A stretch of DNA of 64,000 nucleotides, taken from Arthrobacter sp. OVS8 (GTDB taxonomy: Bacteria; Actinomycetota; Actinomycetes; Actinomycetales; Micrococcaceae). The stretch spans positions 3,038,001 to 3,102,000 of the forward strand of contig CP116670.1 of NCBI GenBank assembly GCA_028370155.1, read 5' to 3'. The notes below the pieces were generated by a model. The model saw only the letters and a list, made by a program, of their open reading frames with translations, was not told where the DNA came from and did no database searches. Shown one piece after another: positions 37,064-46,656 of this stretch; within the stretch, counting starts at the first letter, position 1, and each line of letters starts with the position of its first letter. The position numbers and the translations under genes were made by a program.

Positions 37064-39394
37064 ATGCTCAATCCTTCGAACCGCTCCGCCTTCACCCGCC
37101 GGCTTGCCGCGGCTGTCGTCGTCCCGGGCGTGCTGACCAGCATGCTGCTGTTCGCCCCGCAGGCGACCGCTAATTCTGGATCCGCCACGGGGTCTGCAAC
37201 GGGGTGGTGAACCAGCTGGCACACCGCGGCACCGTCCAGGAGAACTTGCTCAAGGCCGCGGCCAAAAGAACGCGGCCATCATCACCCGGCTTCAGGCTGA
37301 ACGTTCCGCACTGCAGGCCAGCGCCTCGGCGTTGAAGGTGGAGATCGATGCCGCAACTGCATCCATCGCAGAGCTCGACGCCGCCGGGCTGGCACTCGAC
37401 GTCGACATCCGGGCCGCGCAGGATGACCTCGCCGCGCTGGAGGCCGAACGGTCCAGCACCGACGCTTCCATCCGCGAGGCCCAGGGCGCTCTGGCGGATC
37501 TCCAGGCGGAGCAAGTAACGGCAGGGAACCAGCTGGCGCCCCTGCAGGAAGAGGAGGCAGTCGCTTTGGCCGCCGCCGAGCAGTTGGCGAGTGACGCGGC
37601 CGCCCTGGAAGCGCAGATCGTGATGAAGGATGGCCAAATCGCCGCGGCTTTGGGTGAGCAGGAAACCCTGGCGGCAGAGGCCGCTGCGGCCGAGGAGGCG
37701 CTCGCTGGCAAGACCGCCGAAATCGCCGCCGCCGAAGGGGAACTCGCAGCGCTAACCGCCACGGCAGCCACCGCGGCAACAGCCGTTGCAGCTGCCGAAG
37801 GGGCCGTCAGCGATGCCGAGTCGGAGCTCCGGTCCCTTGAAGAAGCAGGAACCGCCGCCCAGGCAGATCTTGACGCCCAATTGGCCGCGATCGATGACGC
37901 GAAGTCGACGCTGGCAGGACTCCAGGGTGCCGCCACCGAAGCCGCGGACGCCGTCACCGCCGGGAATGCGGCGATCGCGGCCGCCCAGGGCGAGCTCACC
38001 TCGCTGCAAGCGGATGCTCAGGACGCCGCGGACGCGCTCGCCGCGGCCAAGGCAGCGATCACCACCGCCCAAACAGAGCTCACAGCATTGCAGGACGCCG
38101 CCAGGAGCGCGGACGCAGCCCTCGCCGCCAACAGCAACCGGATCGCGGCGGTGGCTGCGGAGATCGCCACGTTGCAGCAGCAGATCACGGCCAAGAATGC
38201 GGAGATCACGGCCAAGCAGGCCCAGCTGACCACAGCGCAGGGCGAACTCGCCGCGTTGCAGGCCAGAAAAGCGACCCTGGAAGCCGAGATTGCGGCGCTC
38301 ACCAAGCAGATCGCCGCCATCCAGGGCAACACCGACGAGAAGAAAACTCTGTTGGAGTTGCGGAAGTTGAAGAACGAGCAGCTGGCCGCGGTGGACGCCC
38401 AGATCAGCGCCAAGAGCGCCACCATTTCCGGCTACCAGGGGGACCTGGCCGCTCTCCAAACGGCGGTCACCGGGCTCAACTCCCAGCTGCTGGCCAAACA
38501 GCAAGAGAGCAGCACCCTGCAGCAGCAGGCCGCCCCGCTCCAGGCGTCGCTGACGGCCGCCAACGACGCTGTCGCCGGCAAGGCCGGCGAGATCGACGCG
38601 CTGAAGGCGCAGATCCCGGTGCTCCAGACAGCCGTGAGCGACGCCAACGGTGCCGTCGCCGGCCAGCAGTCCGAGCTCACGGCCCTTCAGGACCAGCTCC
38701 CCGCACTGGAAACCGCGGCGGCCACCGCGGCCAGCGCGGCCGCGGCGCAGGAGCGGCTCGTGGCGGAACTGGAGGCGGCTGTGCCCGGGCTGACCGACAA
38801 CGTCACCGAGAGCCAGGCCGCGATCACCGCGCAGAAGCTCGTGCTCGACGGGTTGCAAGGCGAACTGGCTGGTGCCACCTCGGCCCTCTCCGCCGCCAAC
38901 GCCGCCGTCGCCGCCAAGGCATCCGACTTGGCCGGACTGCAGTCCCAGCTGCCGGGAGTGGTCAAGGCCCTGGAGGATGCTACCGCGGCGACGGGCGCGA
39001 AGCAGGCAGAGATCGCTGCACTGAACGCCCAGATGGATTCGCTCGTGGCCGGCCTCACGGCACTGAACACGCAGATCGCCGCCAAGGAACGCGAGATCCT
39101 CGACATCCAGTCCCGGGTCGCTCCGCTGCTGGAGCAGCTGGACCGACTCAACGGGGAGATCAGCGCCACCGAAGCCACGTTGAAGACGCTCCAGGCGCAG
39201 CTGACGGCGCTTGACCAGAAACTGACCGATGCCAGCGCCACCCTCGCGACCCTGCAGGCGAAAAAGGGCGCCAACAAGGATTCCATCGCCGCGCAGAAGA
39301 AGGTCGTGACCGATCTGCAGGGCCAGCTCGGCAGCGTCCAGAACCAGATCCGGTCCATCGACGGGCAGATCGCCCTGGGGGCTGCGTGGCCTGA
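37064..39394 (+). CDS. Exported, extremely long coiled-coil protein (frame breaks)
   Basis: About 777 residues. A signal peptide ([19 protein letters not shown] then APQATANS) is followed by a short segment ([19 protein letters not shown]). About 700 residues of uninterrupted Ala/Gln/Glu/Leu-rich coiled coil follow, with phrases such as [19 protein letters not shown] and [12 protein letters not shown]. There is almost no proline or aromatic residue. It resembles the arms of SMC-like proteins but has no ATPase. Breaks occur at G 37189-37192, A 37264-37267 and G 37377-equivalent near the end (39377-39381). With one added G the protein ends IALGGCVA at TGA 39392-39394. Read uncorrected, the frame runs into the next gene. 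No known family is recognised. Confidence 0.68.
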
Positions 39395-39530
39395 CCGTGG
39401 TGCCAGGCACATGGGGAGCGCCACAGCCGGCGCAGAAATAACCCGGGGCCGGCGTCGTTGTTGCCAGTGTGCGCACGCCGGGATCCGGCGCCGCGCCAGT
39501 GACTTCCCGCAACGAAAGGCCGGCTTTTCC

Positions 39531-40520
39531 GTGACTGTTCCGCTTTCCATCCTTGACCTGGCAACCATCGGCAAGGGCCAGACGGCGGCAGAAAGCCTGG
39601 CGGGCAGCGTGGCCATGGCTCAGCTCGCCGAGAAACTGGGGTACCGGCGCGTCTGGTACGCCGAGCACCACAACATGTCCGCGATCGCCTCCTCGGCCAC
39701 CAGCGTGCTGATCGCCCACGTCGCCGCGCAGACCGAGAGCATCCGCCTCGGCGCCGGCGGCGTGATGCTACCCAACCACTCGCCGCTGACCATCGCCGAG
39801 CAGTTCGGCACGCTTGAGACGCTGCACCCGGGCCGGATCGACCTGGGCCTGGGCCGCGCGCCCGGCAGCGACCAGAACACCCTGCGGGCCCTGCGCCGCG
39901 ACCCGATGTCCGCCGACACCTTCCCGCAGGACGTGCTGGAACTCCAGGGCTACCTGAGCGGCCCCACCCGCATTCCGGGCGTGGAGGCCACACCCGGCAA
40001 GGGCACCGATGTGCCGCTGTACATCCTGGGGTCCTCGCTGTTTGGCGCCCGGCTCGCCGCGCAGCTGGGCCTGCCGTACGCGTTCGCCTCGCACTTCGCC
40101 CCCAACGCCCTTCAGGACGCCGTCGCGATCTACCGCCGCGACTTCCAGCCGTCCGCGCAGCTGGCCGCCCCGCATGTGATCGCCGGTGTCAACGTGATCG
40201 CGGCGGATACCGCGGCGGAGGCGCAGGAGATGTTCCAGGCCACCAAACGTGCCCGCGTCTCGCTGTTCTTCGGCAACGGCCGCGTCTTCAGCGACGATGA
40301 AGCGGACATGATCCTGGACTCGCCGCAGGGCCAGCATGTGGCGCAGATGACGAAGTATTCCGCCGTGGGCACTCCGGACGCGGTGCTGGAATACCTCGAC
40401 GAGTTCACCGCCCACGCCGACGCCGACGAGCTCATCGTCGCGCACCAGAGCACCGGCACCGAGGCCCGCCTTCGCTCGGTGCAGCTGCTCGCCGACGTCG
40501 CCGGACTGGTCCGCGTCTGA
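39531..40520 (+). CDS. LLM-class flavin-dependent oxidoreductase (luciferase-like)
   Basis: 329 residues from GTG 39531, intact. It has a bacterial-luciferase-like TIM barrel: [20 protein letters not shown], then [20 protein letters not shown] (the AEHHN motif), [40 protein letters not shown] and [19 protein letters not shown]. This is the MsnO8-like branch, usually FMNH2-dependent monooxygenases or F420-like relatives; the substrate is unknown. The GTG start was chosen because [10 protein letters not shown] is the usual family start and GAAAGG lies upstream. The apparent in-frame fusion to the preceding coiled-coil protein is probably an artefact. Confidence 0.87.
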   Translation: MTVPLSILDLATIGKGQTAAESLAGSVAMAQLAEKLGYRRVWYAEHHNMSAIASSATSVLIAHVAAQTESIRLGAGGVMLPNHSPLTIAEQFGTLETLHPGRIDLGLGRAPGSDQNTLRALRRDPMSADTFPQDVLELQGYLSGPTRIPGVEATPGKGTDVPLYILGSSLFGARLAAQLGLPYAFASHFAPNALQDAVAIYRRDFQPSAQLAAPHVIAGVNVIAADTAAEAQEMFQATKRARVSLFFGNGRVFSDDEADMILDSPQGQHVAQMTKYSAVGTPDAVLEYLDEFTAHADADELIVAHQSTGTEARLRSVQLLADVAGLVRV

Positions 40521-40551
40521 CGGAGCTTCCGTACCGTAACCGGGGCGGTGT

Positions 40552-40557
40552 TAGTGT
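40552..40557 (+). promoter_or_regulatory. -10-like element TAGTGT for the GntR gene
   Basis: TAGTGT is followed by six bases and then GTG at 40564, with no ribosome-binding site. This predicts a leaderless GntR transcript and supports the choice of the GTG start. Confidence 0.45.
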
Positions 40558-40563
40558 TGCCGC

Positions 40564-41357
40564 GTGAGTGCACACAGCCCGGACATCGACACGGCCGTCC
40601 ATGTGGGGACCATCGACATGATCGCCCAGCTACGGGGGCCGATGCCACTGGCGCCGGCCTGTCGGACCGGATCTCGCGGCAGCTCCAAAGTGCAATTGCG
40701 GTGGGACTGCTCAACGACGGCGACAAACTGCCGCCCGAAAATGTCCTGGCCGAACAGCTTGGCGTATCTTCCATCACGCTGCGCCAGTCCCTCGCCGAGA
40801 TGCGGCTGAAGGGCCTGGTTGAAACCCGCCGCGGCCGTGGGGGCGGCAGCTTCATCAGCGGAAAGGCGCTGGCAACCCCGGAGCAGCTGCTGGCCGAATT
40901 CAAGCGGCGCAGCCCGGAAGACCTGCGTGACTTAGGCGATCTCGCCGCCACAATAGCGGCCGGTGTCGGACGACGGGCGGCGCTGCGGGCGGACGAACAG
41001 GATTTGCGGCGCTGCCGCGAACTTGCCCGCCGGTTCGCCCGGGCCACTACGGCGGAAGAGCTGCGGCGGACCGACAGCCGCTTCCACATCAGCCTCGGAG
41101 TAGCAGCGCAGTCACGCCGGCTGACAAACGCCACGATCCAGGTCCACAGCGAACTGGCGTCATTGCTGTGGGTTGGCGGTGCCTCCGCCGCATCCGTTAG
41201 AACGGCCAGCGAAGAACACGATGCCATCCTCGACGCCATCGAAGGACGCGATGAGGAAGCGGCCGACCGCCTCGCCGCCGCGCACTTCGAGCGCGAATCT
41301 GAAGTGCTGCTGGACTTCTTCCTGGAACTTGCTACCGCGACACCGGAGGAAACATGA
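40564..41357 (+). CDS. GntR-family regulator, FadR/FCD type (frame break)
   Basis: About 264 residues from GTG 40564. An N-terminal winged helix (LSDRISRQLQSAIAVGLLND, LPPENVLAEQLGVSSITLRQ, MRLKGLVETRRGRGGGSFI) is followed by an all-helical FCD effector domain (DSRFHISLGVAAQSRRLTNA, SEEHDAILDAIEGRDEEAAD). FCD domains usually bind small organic acids through a metal. The frame breaks at the G-run 40634-40638; one G joins VSAHSPDIDTAVHVGTIDMI to the DNA-binding domain. Its stop overlaps the start of a Cache-domain protein (ATGA). It probably controls the downstream aldehyde dehydrogenase, oxidase and EutH genes. Confidence 0.84.
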
Positions 41358-42098
41358 GCCCGGAACAGCTCTCCCGGACAATCCGCACCACGGCGCATCT
41401 CATCGGCAGCCGCCTGGATGCGGTGTTCGACGACCTCAGTGACCTTCTCCCGGACATCCTGCACATAGTCGAGGCGGCCCCGGGCGGCACCCCGCGAAGG
41501 CGGATTTCGAGCTGTTGCGCCCGAAGCTGCAGGGTGTTATCGCTCAACGTGAGGGGTTGGTGGACGGCGCCGCATAGCCTTCGGCCAGAATGTACTCCGC
41601 GACGCCGCGACCTGGCTGGAGTGGTGGCGCCGAGGAAAGAGCGGCGAGCCCGAATTCGCCGCCCACGTCTTTAACCCGGATTCCATCCGCTACTACGACT
41701 ATTTCGCAATGAGTTGGTTTCAGTTGCCCACCACGAGCGGGCGCTCCCTGGCAGTTGGCCCCTACATCGACAGCGGCGGCACGGACCTGAATGTGGTGAC
41801 CTTGGCCGTACCCTTCCAGCCCCGGGAAGGGAACCGGAGTGTGTTGGGGGCGGACCTGTGTTTGCCGGTATTAGCGTCAATCTTCCTAAAATCCGTGGCC
41901 ACCATGGATCGCGCCGTGGTCATGGTTACCGATCGCGGGCGTGTGGTTACGTCCAATACCGCCCGCCACTCAACCGGGACGCTCCTGAGCGCCGCTGACC
42001 CTTCGGCACTCGCCAGACTGTTCGACGATTATGTGCCGGTTCCTTCCGCCGAGGCCGGCCGGATCCCCTGGCACGTGGGGATTCTCAAAGACGCTTAA
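41354..42098 (+). CDS. Stand-alone Cache-domain protein (frame breaks)
   Basis: About 248 residues. The N-terminal helix region (LSRTIRTTAHLIGSRLDAVF) leads into KADFELLRPKLQGVIAQREG, and the Cache/PDC core follows: WLEWWRRGKSGEPEFAAHVF, YYDYFAMSWFQLPTTSGRSL, AVGPYIDSGGTDLNVVTLAV and then LGADLCLPVLASIFL. No membrane helix, kinase, methyl-accepting or HTH domain is visible. It is therefore a free ligand-binding domain, whereas Cache domains are normally the outer sensors of membrane receptors. At least two frame breaks (C 41490-41493 and near 41570) interrupt it. It overlaps the GntR stop by 4 bp, so the two are probably co-produced. Confidence 0.7.
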
Positions 42099-42139
42099 CC
42101 GCCTCGCGGGCGAAAAACTTCTCTCCGCACCCTTGCCAA

Positions 42140-42182
42140 ACATTTAAAACTAAAGTTCAATGGAATTATCTTCCCTAAATGT
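42140..42182. promoter_or_regulatory. AT-rich dyad upstream of the aldehyde dehydrogenase gene
   Basis: ACATTTA (42140-42146) and TAAATGT (42176-42182) are exact inverted arms flanking an AT-rich stretch in a GC-rich region, about 60 bp before the probable ATG. It could be the operator or promoter region for the ALDH-oxidase-EutH operon. Assignment to the GntR regulator is inference. Confidence 0.3.
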
Positions 42183-42243
42183 GATGCGGCGCACACTTCC
42201 AGTGCCGGTCGCAACAACGCACCCGAGAAATCCGGAGTCCGCG

Positions 42244-43807
42244 ATGACACAGATAATTTCCGATAGCCTCCCCGAAGTCCGCCGCGCCGGACGGACAGGC
42301 GGCCGCAATGATGCGGCGTCAGGTCCCGCCAGTCCCCGAATGTCATCCAGATCCGAGGCCGATGCCGCCGCCGGCATGGCCCCTGCCTGCCAATTCATCA
42401 ACGGCACCTTTACGCCCGGCAGCGGGGGTGACAGTATCGACGTCGTCAATCCCGCCACCGGCGAGACCATCACCGCCGTGGCCGCCGGAACCGCTGAAGA
42501 CGTGAACAGTGCGGTGGCAGCCGCCCGGGCTGCGCAGCCGGCGTGGGGCGCCATGACCCCGCGTGAACATTCCGAAATCCTGCACCAGGTCGCCGATAGG
42601 CTCGAGGCGAATGCCCTGGACCTCGCACGGCTGGAATCCCTCAACACCGGAAAGCCCCCAGCGGTGGCCGAGGACGACGTCAGCAGCGCAGTCGACACCT
42701 TCCGTTTTATGGCGGGCGCGGGCAGGACCATGACCTCCCTTGCGGCCGCGGACTACGCCGCAGGACACACATCCGTCATCCTGCGTGAACCGCTCGGCGT
42801 CGTCGGTGTCATCACGCCATGGAATTATCCGCTGCTGATGGCGGCCTGGAAACTCGCTCCCATCCTCGCGGCCGGCAACACCGTTGTGCTCAAGCCCTCC
42901 GAACAAACCCCGTTGACCACGCTGAAGCTGGCCGAACTCATCACGGACATTGTTCCGGCCGGCGTCGTCAACATCGTCACCGGTTACGGCGACCCTGTGG
43001 GATCGCGGCTGTCCGCGCACCCCGATGTCGCACTCGTCGCGCTCACCGGAAGCGTAGGCAGCGGCTCCGCCGTCGCCGCCGCGGCTGCCCCTCGCGCAAG
43101 CGGGTGCATCTGGAGCTCGGAGGCAAAGCTCCGGTCCTGGTCTTCGCCGATGCAGACCTGAAGGAGGTTGCGCGGGGCGTCAGGGCGGCCGCTTCTGGAA
43201 TTCTGGCCAGGAATGCGGTGCCGCATGCCGGGTTCTGGTGCAGGAAAGCGTCGCCGAGGCTCTGATTGAAGAGCTGGTCCGCGAAGTGGGCACCCTGGTG
43301 GTCGGCGAGCCCGGCGCCGGGGCCGACGTCGAGATCGGACCGATGGTCTCCGAAGCGCACTTCGAGCGCGTGAAGGGTTTTCTGGAACGCGCCGCCGCCG
43401 AAGGGCTGCGGGCGGCGGTGGGCGGCGGCCCGCTGCCGGGACCCGGGTACTTCATCGCCCCCACCGTGCTGACCAATGCCCGCGAAGGCTCTGAGGCTAC
43501 CCGCACTGAGATATTCGGGCCGGTGATTACGGTGGAGACCTTTTCGACCGATGAAGAAGCCGTCCGCCGCGCCAATGCGACCGAGTACGGCCTGGCCGCG
43601 TCCGTGTGGACAAGCGATGCCAAACGAAGCGTCGCGATTCCCCGCAGGCTGGACTTCGGCACGGTCTGGGTCAACTCACACCTGGTCCTTGCCAACGAAG
43701 TGCCTTGGGGAGGGTTCAAGGGTTCCGGTTACGGCCGTGATCTTTCGCTCTATGCCCTGGAAGATTTCAGCCGCACCAAACACGTCATGACCAACCACGG
43801 CGCCTGA
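42244..43807 (+). CDS. NAD(P)-dependent aldehyde dehydrogenase (frame breaks)
   Basis: About 521 residues from ATG 42244 (GGAG ribosome-binding site upstream). The ALDH fold is clear: PATGETITAVAAGTAEDVNS, the cofactor segment GVVGVITPWNYPLLMAAWKL, VLKPSEQTPLTTLKLAELI, the catalytic-Glu region HLELGGKAPVLVFADADL, the nucleophile in NSGQECGAACRV, and EIFGPVITVETF. The start adds about 45 residues before the usual ALDH N-terminus, so MAPACQFINGTF (ATG 42376) is an alternative. Frames break near 43095 (C-run) and near 43190 (GCCGC); one base each restores the catalytic Cys and Glu in one chain. Similar to betaine- or aminobutyraldehyde-type ALDHs, but substrate not assignable. Confidence 0.87.
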
Positions 43808-43876
43808 GCCGTCCCAGCCGGCGCGCTCCCGGCGCATTCGCACCTCCCAACTTCGTTGACAGCCCAAGGACACCCC

Positions 43877-45149
43877 ATGCCTATTAACACCCTGACCACA
43901 GAGTTCCCCGCCGTCCCGCACGACATCCACCGCCAATGGAGCAACTGGGGCGGAAACCAGTCGGCCACCCCGCCTATACCGTCCGCCCCCGTACCGACGA
44001 GGAAGTCCTGGAGGTGGTCCGCTACGCGATCAAAGCCGGCCTGCCCGTACGCGCAGTTGGTGCCGGGCATTCCTTCACCCCGTTGGTGCAGACCGGCGGG
44101 ATCCTGTTGGACCTGGCCGGAATTTCGGGGATCACCGGAACTGACACCGGGCGGCTGCGGGCCCGGGCGAGAGCAGGCACTGCGATCAGCGATTTCGGCG
44201 AACCGCTCTGGAACGCCGGACTCTCCCTGACCAACCAGGGGGACATCGACAAGCAGGCCATCGCCGGGGCACTGTCCACCGGCACCCATGGGTCCGGCGT
44301 CGAGCTGGGCAGTTTCTCTTCCGCCTTGCGCTGGGCGAGGCTGATCAACGGCCACGGCGAGATAGTGGAAATCGGCGAACACGACCTTCGCGAGCTCAAG
44401 GCCGCGCAGGTGGCCCTCGGCACGCTGGGCATCCTGCTGGAGGTGGAGCTGGCGGTCTCCCCGCGCTACCACCTGGCCGAGCAGATCACCTACCCCACGT
44501 GGAGTGAAACGGTGGCGAATTGGGATGCCGATATTGCCGGAAACCGCCACTATTCCTTCCTTTGGTGTCAGGGTGAGGAGTCGGCGGGGCTCTATGAGCT
44601 GCCCACCCCGCGGGGGAATCCATGGTCAACCGCAGCTACACCAAGCGCTACAACGCCGTGGACCTCGATGAAGGCACCGATCTCTCCAGCGCCGAGGGGG
44701 CCCGGCGCGACCGCGCATATCGCATTTACGCCGGCGGCTTCATGATCCCGTTCCACGAGCTCGAATACTATGTGCCCATGGAGCGCGGCCGCGAAGCGGT
44801 GGAATCGCTGCAGGACCTGATCCGCACCCGCCACGCAGACCAGAAATACCCCATCGAGGTGCGCTGGGTAAAGGCAGAGGAGGGTTACCTCTCACCCTTC
44901 CAAGGGAGGAACACGACGGTGCTTTCCGTCTCCGGCGCCCCCGGCACCAACTACTGGCCCTACCTGCGCGATGTCGACGAGATGCTCCAGGACTTCGATG
45001 CCCGCGCGCACTGGGGCAAAATCCACTTCCTGACCCGCGAACGGGTAGCGGCCCTGTACCCGGGGTATGAGGAGTTCGTGGCCGTGCGTCGGGAATTCGA
45101 TCCTCACGGCGTCTTCCTCAACGACCACACGCGCGCTCTGCTGGCCTGA
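43877..45149 (+). CDS. FAD-dependent oxidase of the arabinono-lactone/alditol oxidase type (frame breaks)
   Basis: About 424 residues. A PCMH-type FAD domain (AYTVRPRTDEEVLEVVRYAI, then VRAVGAGHSFTPLVQTGGIL) includes the GHS histidine that in this family can carry FAD covalently. NQGDIDKQAIAGALSTGTHG and VALGTLGILLEVEL follow. The C-terminal half is an ALO-type domain (PFHELEYYVPMERGREAVES, HWGKIHFLTRERVAALYPGY, then FDPHGVFLNDHTRALL). Relatives oxidise sugar lactones or the terminal alcohol of polyols, giving H2O2. It sits between an aldehyde dehydrogenase and an EutH permease. Frames break at C 43968-43971 and CC 44620-44621; single C additions repair both. Confidence 0.84.
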
Positions 45150-45173
45150 TCGAGGAAACGGAACAGGATCACT

Positions 45174-46475
45174 ATGGAAATCATCGGCCAAGTAATCATC
45201 TACATCATGATGGCGTTCCTGCTCATCGGGGCCGTCAGCGCCATCTTCAACGACGAAAAGGGCTTTGGAAAGGAATTCAAGGAGGGCATTTACTCGATCG
45301 GGCCCATCTTCCTGCCCGTTGCGGGAATCATGTGCTTCATCCCGATCCTCAGCGATCTGGTCGCGCGCTACGTGGCGCCCTTGTACTCGTTGCTGCACGC
45401 CGACCCCTCGCTGGCGGCAACCACGCTGATCGCGGGCGATATGGGAGGCTACCACCTTGCCCACGAGACCGCCGGCAGCCACAGCGCCTGGATCATGGCC
45501 TTCGCGGTCAGTTTCACGGCCGGATCCACCATCATCTTCTCCGTCCCGGTGGGCCTGGCCATGCTACAAAAGCGTGACCACAAGTACATGGCACTCGGTG
45601 TCATGGCGGGCCTGCTGGCCATCCCGTTTGCAGTCTTCATCATCACGCTGCTGCTGCAGACCGGGCATACTCCGCTGCGTGAGGACGTCTCCACTAGCTC
45701 GGCGTCGACCACGCCGTTCGACCTGCCGCTTGGCGAAATCCTGCTGAACCTGCTGCCACTGACGGTCTTCGTGATCCTGCTGGCCCTGGGGTTAAGGTTC
45801 GCGTCCCGGATCATGGTCACAGGCTTTATCTACTTCGGCCGGGGCCTGGACGTCCTGATCAAGCTGGCTTTGGCGCTGTCCGTGGTGCAGTATTTCACCA
45901 ACGTGTTCGACGTCTTCGGCCCGTGGCCGCTTGCGCCGTTTATTGCCGACGCCGATGACCAGTTCCGGGCGTTAGAGGTGGCCGGCTACATCGGAGTGAT
46001 GCTCGCCGGAGCTTTTCCCATGGTCTATGCCATCCGGACATGGCTGGCGAAACCTCTGGAAAAGGCCGGCGGCAAGCTCGGCTTCAGCGAAGAAGGAGCC
46101 ACGGGCCTGCTCGCCGGGGCCGCCAACATTTTGGCGCTTTTCCGCATCATCACGCTGATGCCGCCCCGGGACAAGGTGCTAACAATCGCGTTCGCGGTGT
46201 GCGCGGCGTTCACATTCGGCGATCACTTGGCGTTCAGTGCAAACTTCCAGCCGAACATGGTCTTTGCCCTCATTGTCGGCAAGCTCGCCGGCGGAGTCAT
46301 CGGGATCGTGCTGGCGCTGTGGCTGGCGCTTCCCTATGCCCGGGTGCTGGAATCCCAGGACCGTGCCGCGGGCGTGATCGGCCCCGACGAATACCGCCAT
46401 TCGCATCTCCCGGCCAGTGCCAGGGGCGACGCCGAGGTGACGCCTGCCAGCGAAGGTGGCGTTCCCACGCGCTGA
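45174..46475 (+). CDS. EutH-family ethanolamine permease-like membrane protein
   Basis: 433 residues, intact, with about ten helices. Family blocks are easy to see: IIYIMMAFLLIGAV at the start, DPSLAATTLIAGDMGGYHLA, STIIFSVPVGLAML, YMALGVMAGLLAIPF, AVCAAFTFGDHLAFSANFQP and VGKLAGGVIGIV. EutH proteins import ethanolamine by facilitated transport, normally encoded in eut operons with EutBC and a microcompartment. Here it is 24 bp after an FAD oxidase and no eut lyase or shell gene is present. The substrate could be ethanolamine or another small alcohol. An inverted repeat without a T-tract follows. Confidence 0.82.
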   Translation: MEIIGQVIIYIMMAFLLIGAVSAIFNDEKGFGKEFKEGIYSIGPIFLPVAGIMCFIPILSDLVARYVAPLYSLLHADPSLAATTLIAGDMGGYHLAHETAGSHSAWIMAFAVSFTAGSTIIFSVPVGLAMLQKRDHKYMALGVMAGLLAIPFAVFIITLLLQTGHTPLREDVSTSSASTTPFDLPLGEILLNLLPLTVFVILLALGLRFASRIMVTGFIYFGRGLDVLIKLALALSVVQYFTNVFDVFGPWPLAPFIADADDQFRALEVAGYIGVMLAGAFPMVYAIRTWLAKPLEKAGGKLGFSEEGATGLLAGAANILALFRIITLMPPRDKVLTIAFAVCAAFTFGDHLAFSANFQPNMVFALIVGKLAGGVIGIVLALWLALPYARVLESQDRAAGVIGPDEYRHSHLPASARGDAEVTPASEGGVPTR

Positions 46476-46484
46476 CGAGCCGGT

Positions 46485-46510
46485 GGAACGGGAGGGTGCC
46501 CTCCCGTTCC
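46485..46510 (+). terminator. Hairpin after the EutH gene, no T-tract
   Basis: GGAACGGGAGGG and CCCTCCCGTTCC form a perfect 12-bp inverted repeat with almost no loop, 10 bp after the stop codon. It is probably the end of the operon, but the lack of a T-tract makes intrinsic termination uncertain. Confidence 0.55.
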
Positions 46511-46560
46511 GCCCGCGCCCGCAGAGGCCCGTGCTTCGGCCCCCACCTGCCCGCGTCTGT

Positions 46561-46589
46561 TTGACAGATCCCAACTGAACCGGTTTAGT
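46561..46589 (+). promoter_or_regulatory. Promoter of the lacI-sugar operon
   Basis: A perfect -35 TTGACA (46561-46566), a 17-bp spacer and TTTAGT (46584-46589) as a -10. The first LacI operator overlaps the spacer and -10. Confidence 0.6.
46575..46588. promoter_or_regulatory. LacI-family operator 1
   Basis: CTGAACCGGTTTAG: a near-palindrome with the AACCGGTT core and central CG typical of LacI/GalR operators. It overlaps the -10 region, so binding should block transcription. Confidence 0.7.
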
Positions 46590-46600
46590 AGTACACATCA

Positions 46601-46614
46601 CTTAACCGGTTCAG
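46601..46614. promoter_or_regulatory. LacI-family operator 2
   Basis: CTTAACCGGTTCAG, a second AACCGGTT palindrome centred 26 bp downstream of the first. It reads as the reverse of operator 1 with two differences. I saw no further copy in the rest of the cluster. Confidence 0.7.
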
Positions 46615-46656
46615 TGCTGAAGGTTGCAGCTGAACCCCTTCGAAGGGACAGGCTCC

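Noticed and set aside
37752..39719. A 655-residue open frame on the minus strand
   Set aside because: It is the antisense shadow of the coiled-coil gene. Its Leu/Gly/Arg/Gln composition merely mirrors the repetitive Ala/Glu codons, and no family motif is present.
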